Source: CAYQQJ01 sp964419935 (GTDB lineage Bacteria; Pseudomonadota; Gammaproteobacteria; Pseudomonadales; Cellvibrionaceae). Taken from it: DNA of 64,000 nucleotides. The notes below the pieces were generated by a model. The model was not told the origin of the DNA and did not search any database. It saw nothing but the letters and a program-made list of their open reading frames with translations. Positions within the stretch are counted from its first letter, which is position 1, and each line of letters opens with the position of its first letter. Of the stretch, positions 51,373 through 60,037 are shown piece by piece. Position numbers and translations under genes: made by a program. The DNA is taken from contig CAYQQJ010000001.1 of NCBI GenBank assembly GCA_964419935.1, positions 170,442-234,441 on the forward strand, read 5' to 3'.

Positions 51373-54300
51373 TTAAGGGGAGTCGGCTTGATGCTGCCTC
51401 AGCAGGGCTTGCAGAGGGTGGGGCAGGGTAACATTGGCCTCTCTCTTGCTTTGACTGCGGCAGGAGTAGCCCGTGGCGAGCAGCGTTCCCAGAGCACCTT
51501 CACGCTTGACCGGATCGGCCCAGCTCATACTAAAAAGCTCCGCTGAATTGCGCCGGTTGGTGGTTTCATGCCCATAGGTACCGGCCATGCCGCAGCAGCC
51601 GACGTTGACGACGTCCAGGCGCTGCCCGAGGCTTTCGAAGATTCTGCCCCAGTCTTTGAGTGAGCCGGCGGCGTTGGTTTTCTCGGTGCAATGGGCGAGC
51701 AACTTGAAATTTCCGGGAGCAAATTGGGAAGCCTTTTCCGCCAACAGATCCAGATGCTGCGCCAGCCATTCCTGTACCAGCAGAACCTGAGGTGGTTCTT
51801 CCTGCAGGGTTTTGGCGTACTCCGCGCGATAGGTGAGTGTCATCGAGGGATCGACGCCGATCAAGGGAATACCCGCATCGGCGATGGCTTTGAGGTGCTG
51901 TGCATTATCCGCCGCCACCTTCGCAAACTGGTGGAGGAAACCGTGCACGTGCAATGGCTTGCCATTGGCTTTAAAGGGCGCAAGTAACGGGCGGAAACCC
52001 AGTGTCTGAAGTAGCTGCGCGAAATCGACGACGACAGCAGTGTCGAAGTAGCTGGTGAAGGCGTCCTGCACAATTACTACCGTTCGCTGCTTTTCAGTGT
52101 CTGTCAGGCGGTTCAATACAGTGGGTGTGGCGACTTCCACGCCAATCTTCCGAAGCGCTCTGGTCAGGTTGACACCGCTCAATGCCGGCGCATCCTCAAA
52201 ACCCACCAACCGTGAGAATATCCAACGCGCCCAGGATGCGCCCATGAAGGCGTTGTAAATGCGCGGTACTCTGGCAGCTACGGGCAGCATGAACTCCAAA
52301 GCACCCACCAGGTAGTGCTTTGCCGGGCGCAGATAACGGGCGTGGTAAAGCGCGAGAAATTTACTGCGGAAGGCTGGTACGTCAACCTTCACGGGGCACT
52401 GGCCCGCGCAGGATTTGCACGCGAGACAGCCTTCCATTGCCTCGTTCACCTGATGGCTGAAGTCATAGCTACCGCGCTGGCGCCAGGTATTTTTGATGCG
52501 CTGGGGCAAGTCCCTGAAAAATTGCCGTGCGGACTGTTCGCTGGCAAGCTCTTGTTCGGGGTCGCAGCCGCGCTCCTGCAGCTGCGTCAACCACTCACGT
52601 ACCAGAGATGCGCGGCCCTTCGGGGAGTGTTTGCGGTCCCGGGTGACCTTCCAGGACGGGCACATGGGGTCGTCATAGTCCCAGTTGAAGCAAAGGCCGT
52701 TGCCGTTGCAGTGAACCGCTGCCTGGTAGCCTTGCCAGACCTGCACCGGTATAAGCCGATCACTTTGCCCGCGGGTGGGCACTTCATCAATTTTGAGTAG
52801 CGTCAGCTGAGCATCGGGTGTGGCAATTTTGCCGGGGTTGAGTTGATTGTGGGGATCGAAGACCGCTTTCACCCGTTGCAATTGGGGATATAGCTCACCA
52901 AAAAATGCCGGCGCATATTCAGAGCGAACGCCTTTGCCGTGCTCTCCCCACAGCAGGCCGCCGTATTTGTGGCACAAATTTGCCACCTCATCGGAAACGA
53001 CCCGTACCATTTTCTCCTGTTCCGGATCCTTCATGTCCAGAGCGGGGCGTACGTGGAGTACGCCGGCATCAACGTGACCGAACATGCCATAAGTCAAATT
53101 GTGACTGTCCAGCAGCTGCCGGAACTCTGCGATAAAATCTGCCAGATTTTCTGGCGGTACCGCCGTGTCTTCCACGAAAGGAACCGGGCGGGATTCGCCT
53201 TGAACGTTACCGAGCAGGCCCACGGCCTTCTTGCGCATGCCCCAGATGCGGTTTACATCCTGCCGGCCCCAGGCGACGGTGTGTCCCAGGCTCTGGCTGT
53301 TGCCCTGCTGCGCGAGCGCACTCAGTAAACGCCCCACACCATTGCGCAAATTTTCTGGCGTGTCCGCCGTGTATTCAACCAAATTCACGCCCGCAACAGG
53401 TGCGGCTGGGTCGTCCGCGAAAAACGCTGCGACGTCATTCCAGATGATGTCGTTTCTGGCCAAGTTGAGCACTTTGCTGTCGACGGTTTCAATACTCGTC
53501 GGCCCCGCCTGCATCAGGCGGCCCGCGTCACGCAAGGCACTGTCGAAGTCGGAGTAGTTGACCACCACGAGCGCCACTTCCCTGGGAATCGGCAACACGT
53601 TCAATTTGGCTTCCGCCACAAAACCGAGGGAACCCTCGCTGCCGCAGAGGATATTGTTCAGGTTGAAGCGCCCGTCGTTGTCCCGAATATGCGCCAGGTC
53701 ATAGCCAGTCAGGCAGCGATTGAGTTTGGGGAATTTCTCCTGAATCAGCGCGCCGTGTTCATTGTGAATGCTGTTGAGCAGACGGTGTGCCAGACCAGCA
53801 ACATCCTGCCGCTGGCATTGGGCCATGAAGTCCTCCTCGGACAGCGGGTAGGAATGCAGCACGTTGCCATCCAGCAACACCGTTGTCAGCTCCAGTACAT
53901 GATCACGGGTTTTGCCGTAGAGGCAGGAGCCTTGGCCAGAGGCATCGGTATTGATCATGCCGCCGATGGTTGCGCGGTTACTGGTCGATAACTCGGGCGC
54001 AAAGAACAGCCCGTGAGCCTTGAGGGCGGCATTGAGCTGATCCTTCACCACACCGCACTCGACTCGCGCCCAACCTTCTTTCGGATTTATCTCCAGAATT
54101 CGGTTCATGTGGCGCGAAACGTCGACCAGAAGTCCATCGGTCAGGGATTGTCCGTTGGTGCCAGTGCCGCCGCCGCGCGGTGACAGAACAATATCGCGAT
54201 AATCCGGCCGGTGTGCCAGCGCCGTTAACCGCTCAAGGTCCCGGATGTTTCGGGGATAGATAACGCCTTGGGGCAGTACCTGATAAATCGAGTTATCCGT

Positions 54301-54426
54301 CGCCATCACTGTGCGGCTGGCATAGTCCGGCGAAATATCGCCCTCAAAGCCTTTGCTTTTCAAGGCGTCAAGGAACGCCAGATAACGTGCTTGTATGGGA
54401 GACGTCTGGGAGATGGCTGGGATCAT
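51373..54426 (-). CDS. ydiJ: YdiJ-type FAD/Fe-S oxidoreductase (D-2-hydroxyglutarate dehydrogenase)
   Basis: A 1017-residue protein, the length of E. coli YdiJ (1018). The N-terminal half is an FAD_binding_4 domain (LSPRGGGTGTNGQSL, NRATIGGMINTDASGQGS) with a VAO-type C-terminal domain. The second half carries ferredoxin-like cysteines (CLACKSCAGQCPVKVDVP) and a CCG-type domain (CCGMAGTYGHE). E. coli YdiJ oxidises D-2-hydroxyglutarate. Start at 54426 gives the expected N-terminus; the upstream frame to 54717 overlaps the MOSC gene. Last in the minus-strand run starting at moaA. Confidence 0.92.
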   Translation of the reverse strand: MIPAISQTSPIQARYLAFLDALKSKGFEGDISPDYASRTVMATDNSIYQVLPQGVIYPRNIRDLERLTALAHRPDYRDIVLSPRGGGTGTNGQSLTDGLLVDVSRHMNRILEINPKEGWARVECGVVKDQLNAALKAHGLFFAPELSTSNRATIGGMINTDASGQGSCLYGKTRDHVLELTTVLLDGNVLHSYPLSEEDFMAQCQRQDVAGLAHRLLNSIHNEHGALIQEKFPKLNRCLTGYDLAHIRDNDGRFNLNNILCGSEGSLGFVAEAKLNVLPIPREVALVVVNYSDFDSALRDAGRLMQAGPTSIETVDSKVLNLARNDIIWNDVAAFFADDPAAPVAGVNLVEYTADTPENLRNGVGRLLSALAQQGNSQSLGHTVAWGRQDVNRIWGMRKKAVGLLGNVQGESRPVPFVEDTAVPPENLADFIAEFRQLLDSHNLTYGMFGHVDAGVLHVRPALDMKDPEQEKMVRVVSDEVANLCHKYGGLLWGEHGKGVRSEYAPAFFGELYPQLQRVKAVFDPHNQLNPGKIATPDAQLTLLKIDEVPTRGQSDRLIPVQVWQGYQAAVHCNGNGLCFNWDYDDPMCPSWKVTRDRKHSPKGRASLVREWLTQLQERGCDPEQELASEQSARQFFRDLPQRIKNTWRQRGSYDFSHQVNEAMEGCLACKSCAGQCPVKVDVPAFRSKFLALYHARYLRPAKHYLVGALEFMLPVAARVPRIYNAFMGASWARWIFSRLVGFEDAPALSGVNLTRALRKIGVEVATPTVLNRLTDTEKQRTVVIVQDAFTSYFDTAVVVDFAQLLQTLGFRPLLAPFKANGKPLHVHGFLHQFAKVAADNAQHLKAIADAGIPLIGVDPSMTLTYRAEYAKTLQEEPPQVLLVQEWLAQHLDLLAEKASQFAPGNFKLLAHCTEKTNAAGSLKDWGRIFESLGQRLDVVNVGCCGMAGTYGHETTNRRNSAELFSMSWADPVKREGALGTLLATGYSCRSQSKREANVTLPHPLQALLRQHQADSP

Positions 54427-54512
54427 GGGGTAGTCTTCAACAGCTACAGCAAAAGGCGACAGTCTACTCTTTGCGGAACCCGCTTTGAAGGGGACGCTTT
54501 TATAGATGGACG

Positions 54513-55352
54513 TTACTGCCAGATTACCGGCGACCCGACGCTGATGTGGGTGCCGGCGCCAGCCAGCAGGCGCGCGTTGATGCCGAATGCCGGTGCTCTG
54601 GGATTGCCCGGCGCCGGGTTGATGGCGGTGACCTGTTTGAAGGGGACAATTTGCGGCGTGCGTTCCCCGGTATCGGGGTCGACGGTGATGATGCTGCAGC
54701 GCTGACACGCGTCGCAAAGTTCCCAGCGCAGGGGCGAATCCCGGAGCTGCAGTTGCGACATAGCATGTTCAGCGAATGCTGGAATTCCTGTTGCCACGAT
54801 GTTCGGCCGAAAGCGACGCATGTCCACGCTATTCAAACCTTCCCTGTGCAAGTGCAGGTTCAGTGCATCCAGCGAGTGTTGGTTCACGATCAGAAAGGGT
54901 GCAGCGTCGGCAAACCGGGTGGTCGCGTCCCCGAAGCGCTCAGGCATTCCAGGGCGAATAAAGCCCGGTGCAAACCGAACCAGTCGCAGATCCTGGCGAT
55001 AATCAAGTATCTCATTCAGCCAGCGATGAACGCTCGGGCCTGCGGCTTGGGCCAAACAGAAATCCTTCCACACCCGCACCTGTTCAACGGGTGTGTCCGG
55101 CGGCGGGTTTGGCACCAGTAGGTCATCGGCTGTGGGGTGTGCCAGGCGAATGCCTTTGTCGGTCAAGGCCACTTGTATGCGGGCCATTTGTGGCAATTCC
55201 CGCTGAGTGATATAGCGCCCGCTGTCGTCGACAATCATCCACTCCCGGTCATGTGCCAGGCCTTGGGCGGTCACCGTGATTGAATCTACCGCAATGCCAG
55301 CGAGTGACTTGACCGGGTAAATATACAGCTGGCTTATGGTTGCGGGGGACAT
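54513..55352 (-). CDS. MOSC domain protein with N-terminal beta barrel
   Basis: A 279-residue protein: MOSC_N domain (LYIYPVKSLAGI, then WMIVDDSGRYITQRE) and a MOSC domain (FRPNIVATGIPAFAEH, CDACQRCSIITVDPDTG). The Cys in this last segment is expected to hold the molybdenum cofactor, as in mARC and YcbX. It probably acts as a Moco-dependent reductase of N-hydroxylated compounds. The ATG overlaps the moaB stop by one base (TGATG), so it is translationally coupled to cofactor synthesis. Confidence 0.92.
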   Translation of the reverse strand: MSPATISQLYIYPVKSLAGIAVDSITVTAQGLAHDREWMIVDDSGRYITQRELPQMARIQVALTDKGIRLAHPTADDLLVPNPPPDTPVEQVRVWKDFCLAQAAGPSVHRWLNEILDYRQDLRLVRFAPGFIRPGMPERFGDATTRFADAAPFLIVNQHSLDALNLHLHREGLNSVDMRRFRPNIVATGIPAFAEHAMSQLQLRDSPLRWELCDACQRCSIITVDPDTGERTPQIVPFKQVTAINPAPGNPRAPAFGINARLLAGAGTHISVGSPVIWQ

Positions 55353-55870
55353 CAGAGGGCAGGCGTGCTCAACTGTTGCGCGAAGTTACAGGGCTTGTGA
55401 CGTGCGTCCAACTGGTCTTTCAATATGTGAACCCAGGCGGTGGCGCAGGCGCCCGTGGATCCAGGGAGGCAGAAAATCCCGGTGCCATTGGCCATGCCTG
55501 CAAAAGCGCGGGATTGTATCGTGGATGTACCAATCTCCTGATAACTGATTTGACGAAACAATTCGCCAAAGCCGTCAATCGGTCGATCCAGAAGTACCGT
55601 GATCGCTTCGGGCGTCACGTCCCGGCTCGCAAAGCCGGTACCGCCGGTGGTCAGAACGACCTGAGCAGCGGGATCGGAAATCCATCGAGACACTACGGCA
55701 CGAATCTGGTATATATCATCCCTCACTAGCTGCCGGTCATAAAGCCGATGCCCAGCATCCGCCAACAGGTCCGCCAGTTTCTGCCCCGACTTGTCAGTTT
55801 CCTGAGTGCGCGTGTCCGAAATCGCGAGTACGCAAATATTGAGAGCTTGAAAACCAGTTGCAGAGTGCAT
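55352..55870 (-). CDS. moaB: Molybdenum cofactor biosynthesis protein B
   Basis: A 172-residue MogA/MoaB-type molybdopterin adenylyltransferase-fold protein. VLAISDTRTQETDKSGQKL and VLTTGGTGFASRDVTPEA are the two hallmark segments, the latter with the GGTG loop. MoaB is thought to adenylate molybdopterin. It lies 107 bp after moaA with the tandem heptamer array between, and overlaps the MOSC gene. Confidence 0.94.
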   Translation of the reverse strand: MHSATGFQALNICVLAISDTRTQETDKSGQKLADLLADAGHRLYDRQLVRDDIYQIRAVVSRWISDPAAQVVLTTGGTGFASRDVTPEAITVLLDRPIDGFGELFRQISYQEIGTSTIQSRAFAGMANGTGIFCLPGSTGACATAWVHILKDQLDARHKPCNFAQQLSTPAL

Positions 55871-55913
55871 AAATTCGTCTTTGTCTTTAAGTTTTTCGTT
55901 TTTTATCCTGTCG

Positions 55914-55976
55914 CTTGCAGCTTGCAGCTTGCAGCTTGCAGCTTGCAGCTTGCAGCTTGCAGCTTGCAGCTTAAAG
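55914..55976. repeat. Heptamer tandem repeat (CTTGCAG)8
   Basis: Eight exact CTTGCAG units (55914-55969) and one degenerate unit (CTTAAAG), ending one base before the moaA stop. All in one orientation, unlike the paired elements. Copy number may vary between strains by slippage. Confidence 0.95.
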
Positions 55977-55977
55977 C

Positions 55978-56982
55978 TTACCCACCCGTCGCATTCATGA
56001 AACGCACAATCTGCGGCGGCTCATCCAGATTAAAATGATGTTTTTCCGGTTTCAATGCCATCGCTGCAACAATGGCTTGCTGTAGCGGCTGCAGATTACC
56101 CCTATTCTCCCGCACAACCTGTCGCAGGTCCACGCTGTGCTCGTTGCCCAGGCACAGGATCAGGCGGCCTTCCGCTGTCAGGCGAACGCGATTGCATTGC
56201 GCGCAAAAGTTTTCGCTGTGCGGGGAAATAAAACCAATGCGGGATTCATGCCCCGGTATCGTCCAGTAACGGGCCGGTCCGCCGGAATCGAAGTCAGATT
56301 TCACCAATGGGTAGCGCTCACACAGCTGCTGGCGCAAGGTCGCGCTGCTGACAAATTCGGCTGCGCGATCGTGACTGTGGACACGGCCCAAGGGCATTTC
56401 CTCTATAAAACTGATATCCAGTCCATGGTCGAGCGCAAAGCCAACCAGTTCGAACAATTCGTCGGCGTTGTGGTGTTGCATCAGCACGGTGTTGAGCTTG
56501 ATGCGCTCAAAGCCCGCCCTCATGGCAGCCTCAATGCCTCGCAGCACCTGAGGCAAATTGCCATAACGGGTTATGGATTTGAAACGACCCGCGTCCAGGC
56601 TGTCGAGGCTGATGTTGATACGCGTGACGCCTGCGTCTGTTAGAGCGTTGGCATATTGCTCCAGTCGGGCGCCATTGGTTGTGACACAGAGCGTATCCAG
56701 GCCGGGTAGTGCACCGAGCCGGTTGATGATCGGAATGATGTCCGGCCGAATCAGCGGTTCCCCGCCGGTGATGCGGATTTTGCTGACGCCGAGCTCAGTG
56801 AACGTCTGGGCAATAGACCCCAGCTCTTCCAGGCTCAGCAGGGACCGGCGTGGCAGAAAACTCATCTGCTCATCCATACAATAAATACAGCGGAAATCGC
56901 ATCTGTCGGTGACAGACACGCGCAGGTAGGTGATTGGGCGCCCAAAGCCGTCTACGAGCTGTGGCGCAGGCACTGGAGACAT
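55978..56982 (-). CDS. moaA: GTP 3',8-cyclase
   Basis: A 334-residue radical SAM enzyme, first step of molybdenum cofactor synthesis. The N-terminal CDFRCIYC gives the C-x3-C-x2-C SAM cluster; the second cluster uses CAQCNRVRL and the later Cys in LILCLG, near residue 270-290. DGFGRPITYLRVSVTDRCD is the usual lead-in. The GG at the very C-terminus (MNATGG) is the conserved catalytic tail, complete before the stop. It starts the minus-strand run moaA-moaB-MOSC-ydiJ. No Moco riboswitch was recognised upstream. Confidence 0.95.
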   Translation of the reverse strand: MSPVPAPQLVDGFGRPITYLRVSVTDRCDFRCIYCMDEQMSFLPRRSLLSLEELGSIAQTFTELGVSKIRITGGEPLIRPDIIPIINRLGALPGLDTLCVTTNGARLEQYANALTDAGVTRINISLDSLDAGRFKSITRYGNLPQVLRGIEAAMRAGFERIKLNTVLMQHHNADELFELVGFALDHGLDISFIEEMPLGRVHSHDRAAEFVSSATLRQQLCERYPLVKSDFDSGGPARYWTIPGHESRIGFISPHSENFCAQCNRVRLTAEGRLILCLGNEHSVDLRQVVRENRGNLQPLQQAIVAAMALKPEKHHFNLDEPPQIVRFMNATGG

Positions 56983-57238
56983 CAGTTTCCACCTTGCAGC
57001 CGTAAAAGCTTTTTATCTTACATCAAGGGGCGAGGTAAATACGGTTGCCGGAAAATAAAATGCCGGCAATGTTCCCCGCTGATCCAGGTCCTCTTTCCCG
57101 ATGTTTGGATTGGATCGGCTATGGGCTTTGTCAGAAGTTGGCTTTTTCGCCACCAGGTGCTATGGCAGGGCGCCAGTCTGTGGTATACAGCTAATAGGAC
57201 AGATAACAATAATTCGCTGACTTCTGGAGGTTATTCCG

Positions 57239-58660
57239 GTGCCGCAGCCTCACGCCCTGATCGTCGATGATTCCAAGACCGCACAGATGCGGCTCCGCAA
57301 GATGCTCGAGCGCTACCAGCTCGAGATAGACACCGCGTCATCCGCAGAGGAAGCACTCAGCTACCTGTCATATCAGTCACCCGCAGTGGTGTTCATGGAT
57401 CATCATATGGAAGGTATGGATGGCCTGGAAGCCTTGCGTATCATGAAGTCCAACCCCGCAACGGCCATGATCCCGGTCATCATGTATACCTCAGAGAAGG
57501 GCGATGTTTATGTCGGGCAGGCACGGGCCATGGGCGCGCTGGATATCATCTCCAAAGAGGTCATCAAGCCTTCGAGTTTGGCAAAAGTGCTGTCCAGTCT
57601 CAACATCGAGTCCCGTTCTGAGGGCGCCAAGGACCGCAGGGTCCGCAGGGATCGACGTGCGCCGGTTGACGCGGCAACCCGGCCGGCGCAGGCCGAAACG
57701 CTTGCGTCGGGGAGCTCCGCCGGTAACGCCGAGCTTTACGCCGTGCGCAACCAGGTGGCGCGGCTGTTCGAGATTCATATCGCCGATGTGCGCCAACAGG
57801 TTGCCGACAGCACCAAGTTCATTGTGCGGCGCTTGTCCGGCGATATCGAAGATCGTCTCGCCGCCGCCAAAACGTCGCCGGAGGCGGACGACATTGCGCC
57901 CGTCCCTGAAACAAGAGAGGGATCAGGTGCCAGCTTGTTTTTCTCAACGTTGATTCTGTTGGGTTTGCTGTTGGTTGCTTACCAGGTCGTGTCGGCTGGC
58001 AAGATTCAGCGCGAACTTGCGCGCAACCTTGATCGTCTCGCCGCCATGACCGAAGAACATGGCAATCTGTTGCAGGAGCTGGATGACCCTCGTGCCTCGA
58101 TGAGCGCAGCTGCAGCTATTCCCGCGACTACACCAGCAGGCGCGAGTTCGGCAACGACCAATGACACGCTGTTGCTGGAGGCCGTGAGCTGGGCCATGAG
58201 CCTCGATCCGGCATTTGAGTTCGGACGCCCCGCGTTGGCGGATGAACGCACCGGCGAATTCGCTCAGTTGTTGAACCTACTCGCGGCTGCACAATACCGA
58301 GGCACGCTATTCGTGGATTTGCACTTCGGTAACTTCTGTGTGGTGCGCGCAGAGAATGGCGAATTGGCGTTGCCGGATGCCTCCGCCTCCATGGCAGATT
58401 GCACTCTCTTGTCAGATCTCGATATCGATTTTCCCGTAGAGGATCATTTGTCCCTCGGTTTCGTCAGCTTTATGCAAACCCAGCCAGCACTGGCTCAGAA
58501 TAAACTGGATATGCAGCTGCACTCTCGCGGGCTGAGCGACCCGCTGTATTTTTACCCGACGCCCATGCCAAATCTCAAAGCAGCTCACTGGAACAGTTTT
58601 GCGCAACGCAATAACCGAATCGCATTGTCGTTCAGCCCACCAACTGCCAATTCCATGTGA
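57239..58660 (+). CDS. Receiver-domain protein with membrane anchor and unknown C-terminus
   Basis: A 473-residue protein. Residues 4-120 are a CheY-like receiver (HALIVDDSKT, Asp54 in VVFMDHHMEGMDG, Thr in VIMYTSEKGD, Lys in IISKEV). A charged linker (RRVRRDRR) follows, then a single membrane helix at about 231-252, a short coiled coil, an Ala/Thr-rich stretch and a 160-residue C-terminus I do not recognise. If the helix is inserted, the C-terminus is periplasmic while the receiver is cytosolic. Start is GTG with GGAGG 8 bases upstream. No kinase gene adjacent. Confidence 0.82.
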   Translation: MPQPHALIVDDSKTAQMRLRKMLERYQLEIDTASSAEEALSYLSYQSPAVVFMDHHMEGMDGLEALRIMKSNPATAMIPVIMYTSEKGDVYVGQARAMGALDIISKEVIKPSSLAKVLSSLNIESRSEGAKDRRVRRDRRAPVDAATRPAQAETLASGSSAGNAELYAVRNQVARLFEIHIADVRQQVADSTKFIVRRLSGDIEDRLAAAKTSPEADDIAPVPETREGSGASLFFSTLILLGLLLVAYQVVSAGKIQRELARNLDRLAAMTEEHGNLLQELDDPRASMSAAAAIPATTPAGASSATTNDTLLLEAVSWAMSLDPAFEFGRPALADERTGEFAQLLNLLAAAQYRGTLFVDLHFGNFCVVRAENGELALPDASASMADCTLLSDLDIDFPVEDHLSLGFVSFMQTQPALAQNKLDMQLHSRGLSDPLYFYPTPMPNLKAAHWNSFAQRNNRIALSFSPPTANSM

Positions 58661-58869
58661 AGCGCACTCGGTCTCGACACGCCTCCGCAGATAAAAATCG
58701 ATGCGAACATAGCGCACCTGCGGCACATAAGCTGCTCCATTTCAACAGGTTTCACGTCCGAAAATTGCACCAGTTTCATATCCTGTGGTCATGCCTTACC
58801 ATGGGCCGCAGTTTTTGATGTGGGTGTTGCTTATCGGAGCAGCGGAGTGGGTATAGCTTAGAGGACGAC

Positions 58870-59862
58870 ATGAAAAAATTACGTTGGGGTATCCTGAGTA
58901 CAGCAAAAATCGGACGAACTTTTGTAATTCCAGCCTTGCAGGCCAGTGATGCGAATGAAGTGGTTGCTATAGCATCTCGGGATCTGTCCACAGCGCAAAC
59001 GGTTGGCAGACAATTGGATATCCCCCAAGTCTACGGATCCTACGCGCAACTTTTGAGTGATCCCACCGTTGATGCCATTTACAACCCATTGCCTAACCAC
59101 TTGCATGTGCCCTTAACGATAAAGGCACTGGAAGCGGGAAAGCACGTTCTATGCGAAAAACCGGTTGGCCTCAATGCGGCCGAGGTGCAAGCACTGATTT
59201 CCGCCGCACAAGGCTATCCCCACCTGAACGTGATGGAAGGTTTCATGTATCGCTTCCATCCGCAGTGGGTCAATGTCGCGGACATGATTCGTGAACAATC
59301 ACTGGGGCGCATCCGCACGGTTCACGCCCAGTTCACTTACTGCAAGGACGAACCGAACAACATTCGTAATAAACCCGAAATGGGCGGCGGTGGTTTGATG
59401 GATATTGGCGTGTACGGCGTTTCAGCAGCGCGCTTGTTGTTCAATACCGAGCCGCTCAGAGTCAGCACCAAAATCGTCAAACATCCGGATTTTGATGTGG
59501 ATGTGATTGCTTCCGGTATGCTGGAGTTTGCCGATGGGCTAGCAACCTTCAGCTGCGCAACACAGGTCGAGGCATCCCAGTTTGTTATCGCCAACGGTGA
59601 GCATGGCAGCATCTATATCGAAAGCCCATTCACGCGGCTACAGGACGAGCCAAGCCGAGTCACTGTCACGCGCAACAAAATTGCCGACGTCCGCGAGTTT
59701 GACGGAGGCGATCACTACATGGACATGGTGGACGCTTTTGCGGAGGCAATCTTCAATGGGAAACCTGCGCCACTGCCACTGGATGACGGACTCAATAACA
59801 TGAAAGTGATTGATGCCGCTTTTGCCAGCGCCCGATCAGAACGATGGGTTGATGTCGCCTGA
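58870..59862 (+). CDS. Gfo/Idh/MocA-family oxidoreductase
   Basis: A 330-residue NAD(P)-dependent oxidoreductase. The Rossmann start WGILSTAKIGRTFVIPAL, YNPLPNHLHVPLTIKALEAG and the EKP motif (VLCEKPVGLN) are family marks; the second domain begins at VMEGFMYRFHPQW and has DIGVYGVSAARLL, like dihydrodiol/D-xylose dehydrogenases of this family. Substrate probably a sugar or cyclic alcohol. GAGGACGAC precedes the ATG. It stands alone; nhaD follows 175 bp downstream with its own likely promoter. Confidence 0.9.
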   Translation: MKKLRWGILSTAKIGRTFVIPALQASDANEVVAIASRDLSTAQTVGRQLDIPQVYGSYAQLLSDPTVDAIYNPLPNHLHVPLTIKALEAGKHVLCEKPVGLNAAEVQALISAAQGYPHLNVMEGFMYRFHPQWVNVADMIREQSLGRIRTVHAQFTYCKDEPNNIRNKPEMGGGGLMDIGVYGVSAARLLFNTEPLRVSTKIVKHPDFDVDVIASGMLEFADGLATFSCATQVEASQFVIANGEHGSIYIESPFTRLQDEPSRVTVTRNKIADVREFDGGDHYMDMVDAFAEAIFNGKPAPLPLDDGLNNMKVIDAAFASARSERWVDVA

Positions 59863-59899
59863 ATGTTACCCTGTCATGAATATGTTGGTATGGCAACAT

Positions 59900-59930
59900 T
59901 TGTCAAAAGCAATGGCAGGGGGGGTATAAT
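59900..59930 (+). promoter_or_regulatory. Putative sigma-70 promoter for nhaD
   Basis: TTGTCA (59900-59905) and a perfect TATAAT (59925-59930) with a 19-base spacer, about 110 bp before the nhaD ATG. The spacer is slightly long, with a G-run. Confidence 0.45.
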
Positions 59931-60037
59931 GCCGCCGCCCAAGGTTAGTAGCGATAGTCTCCGCCAAGGCCTGCAACAAAAGCGCACAATGATTAATAGC
60001 GCCGCCAAGAATTTATTTCATCGTTCGGACAATTCTC

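Noticed and set aside
55914..55976. Tandem repeat considered as a CRISPR array
   Set aside because: The unit is 7 bases with no spacers and no cas genes nearby.
56983..57238. Moco riboswitch upstream of moaA
   Set aside because: I could not find the conserved Moco RNA elements; only a plain TTGCCGG/CCGGCAA stem at 57045-57069.
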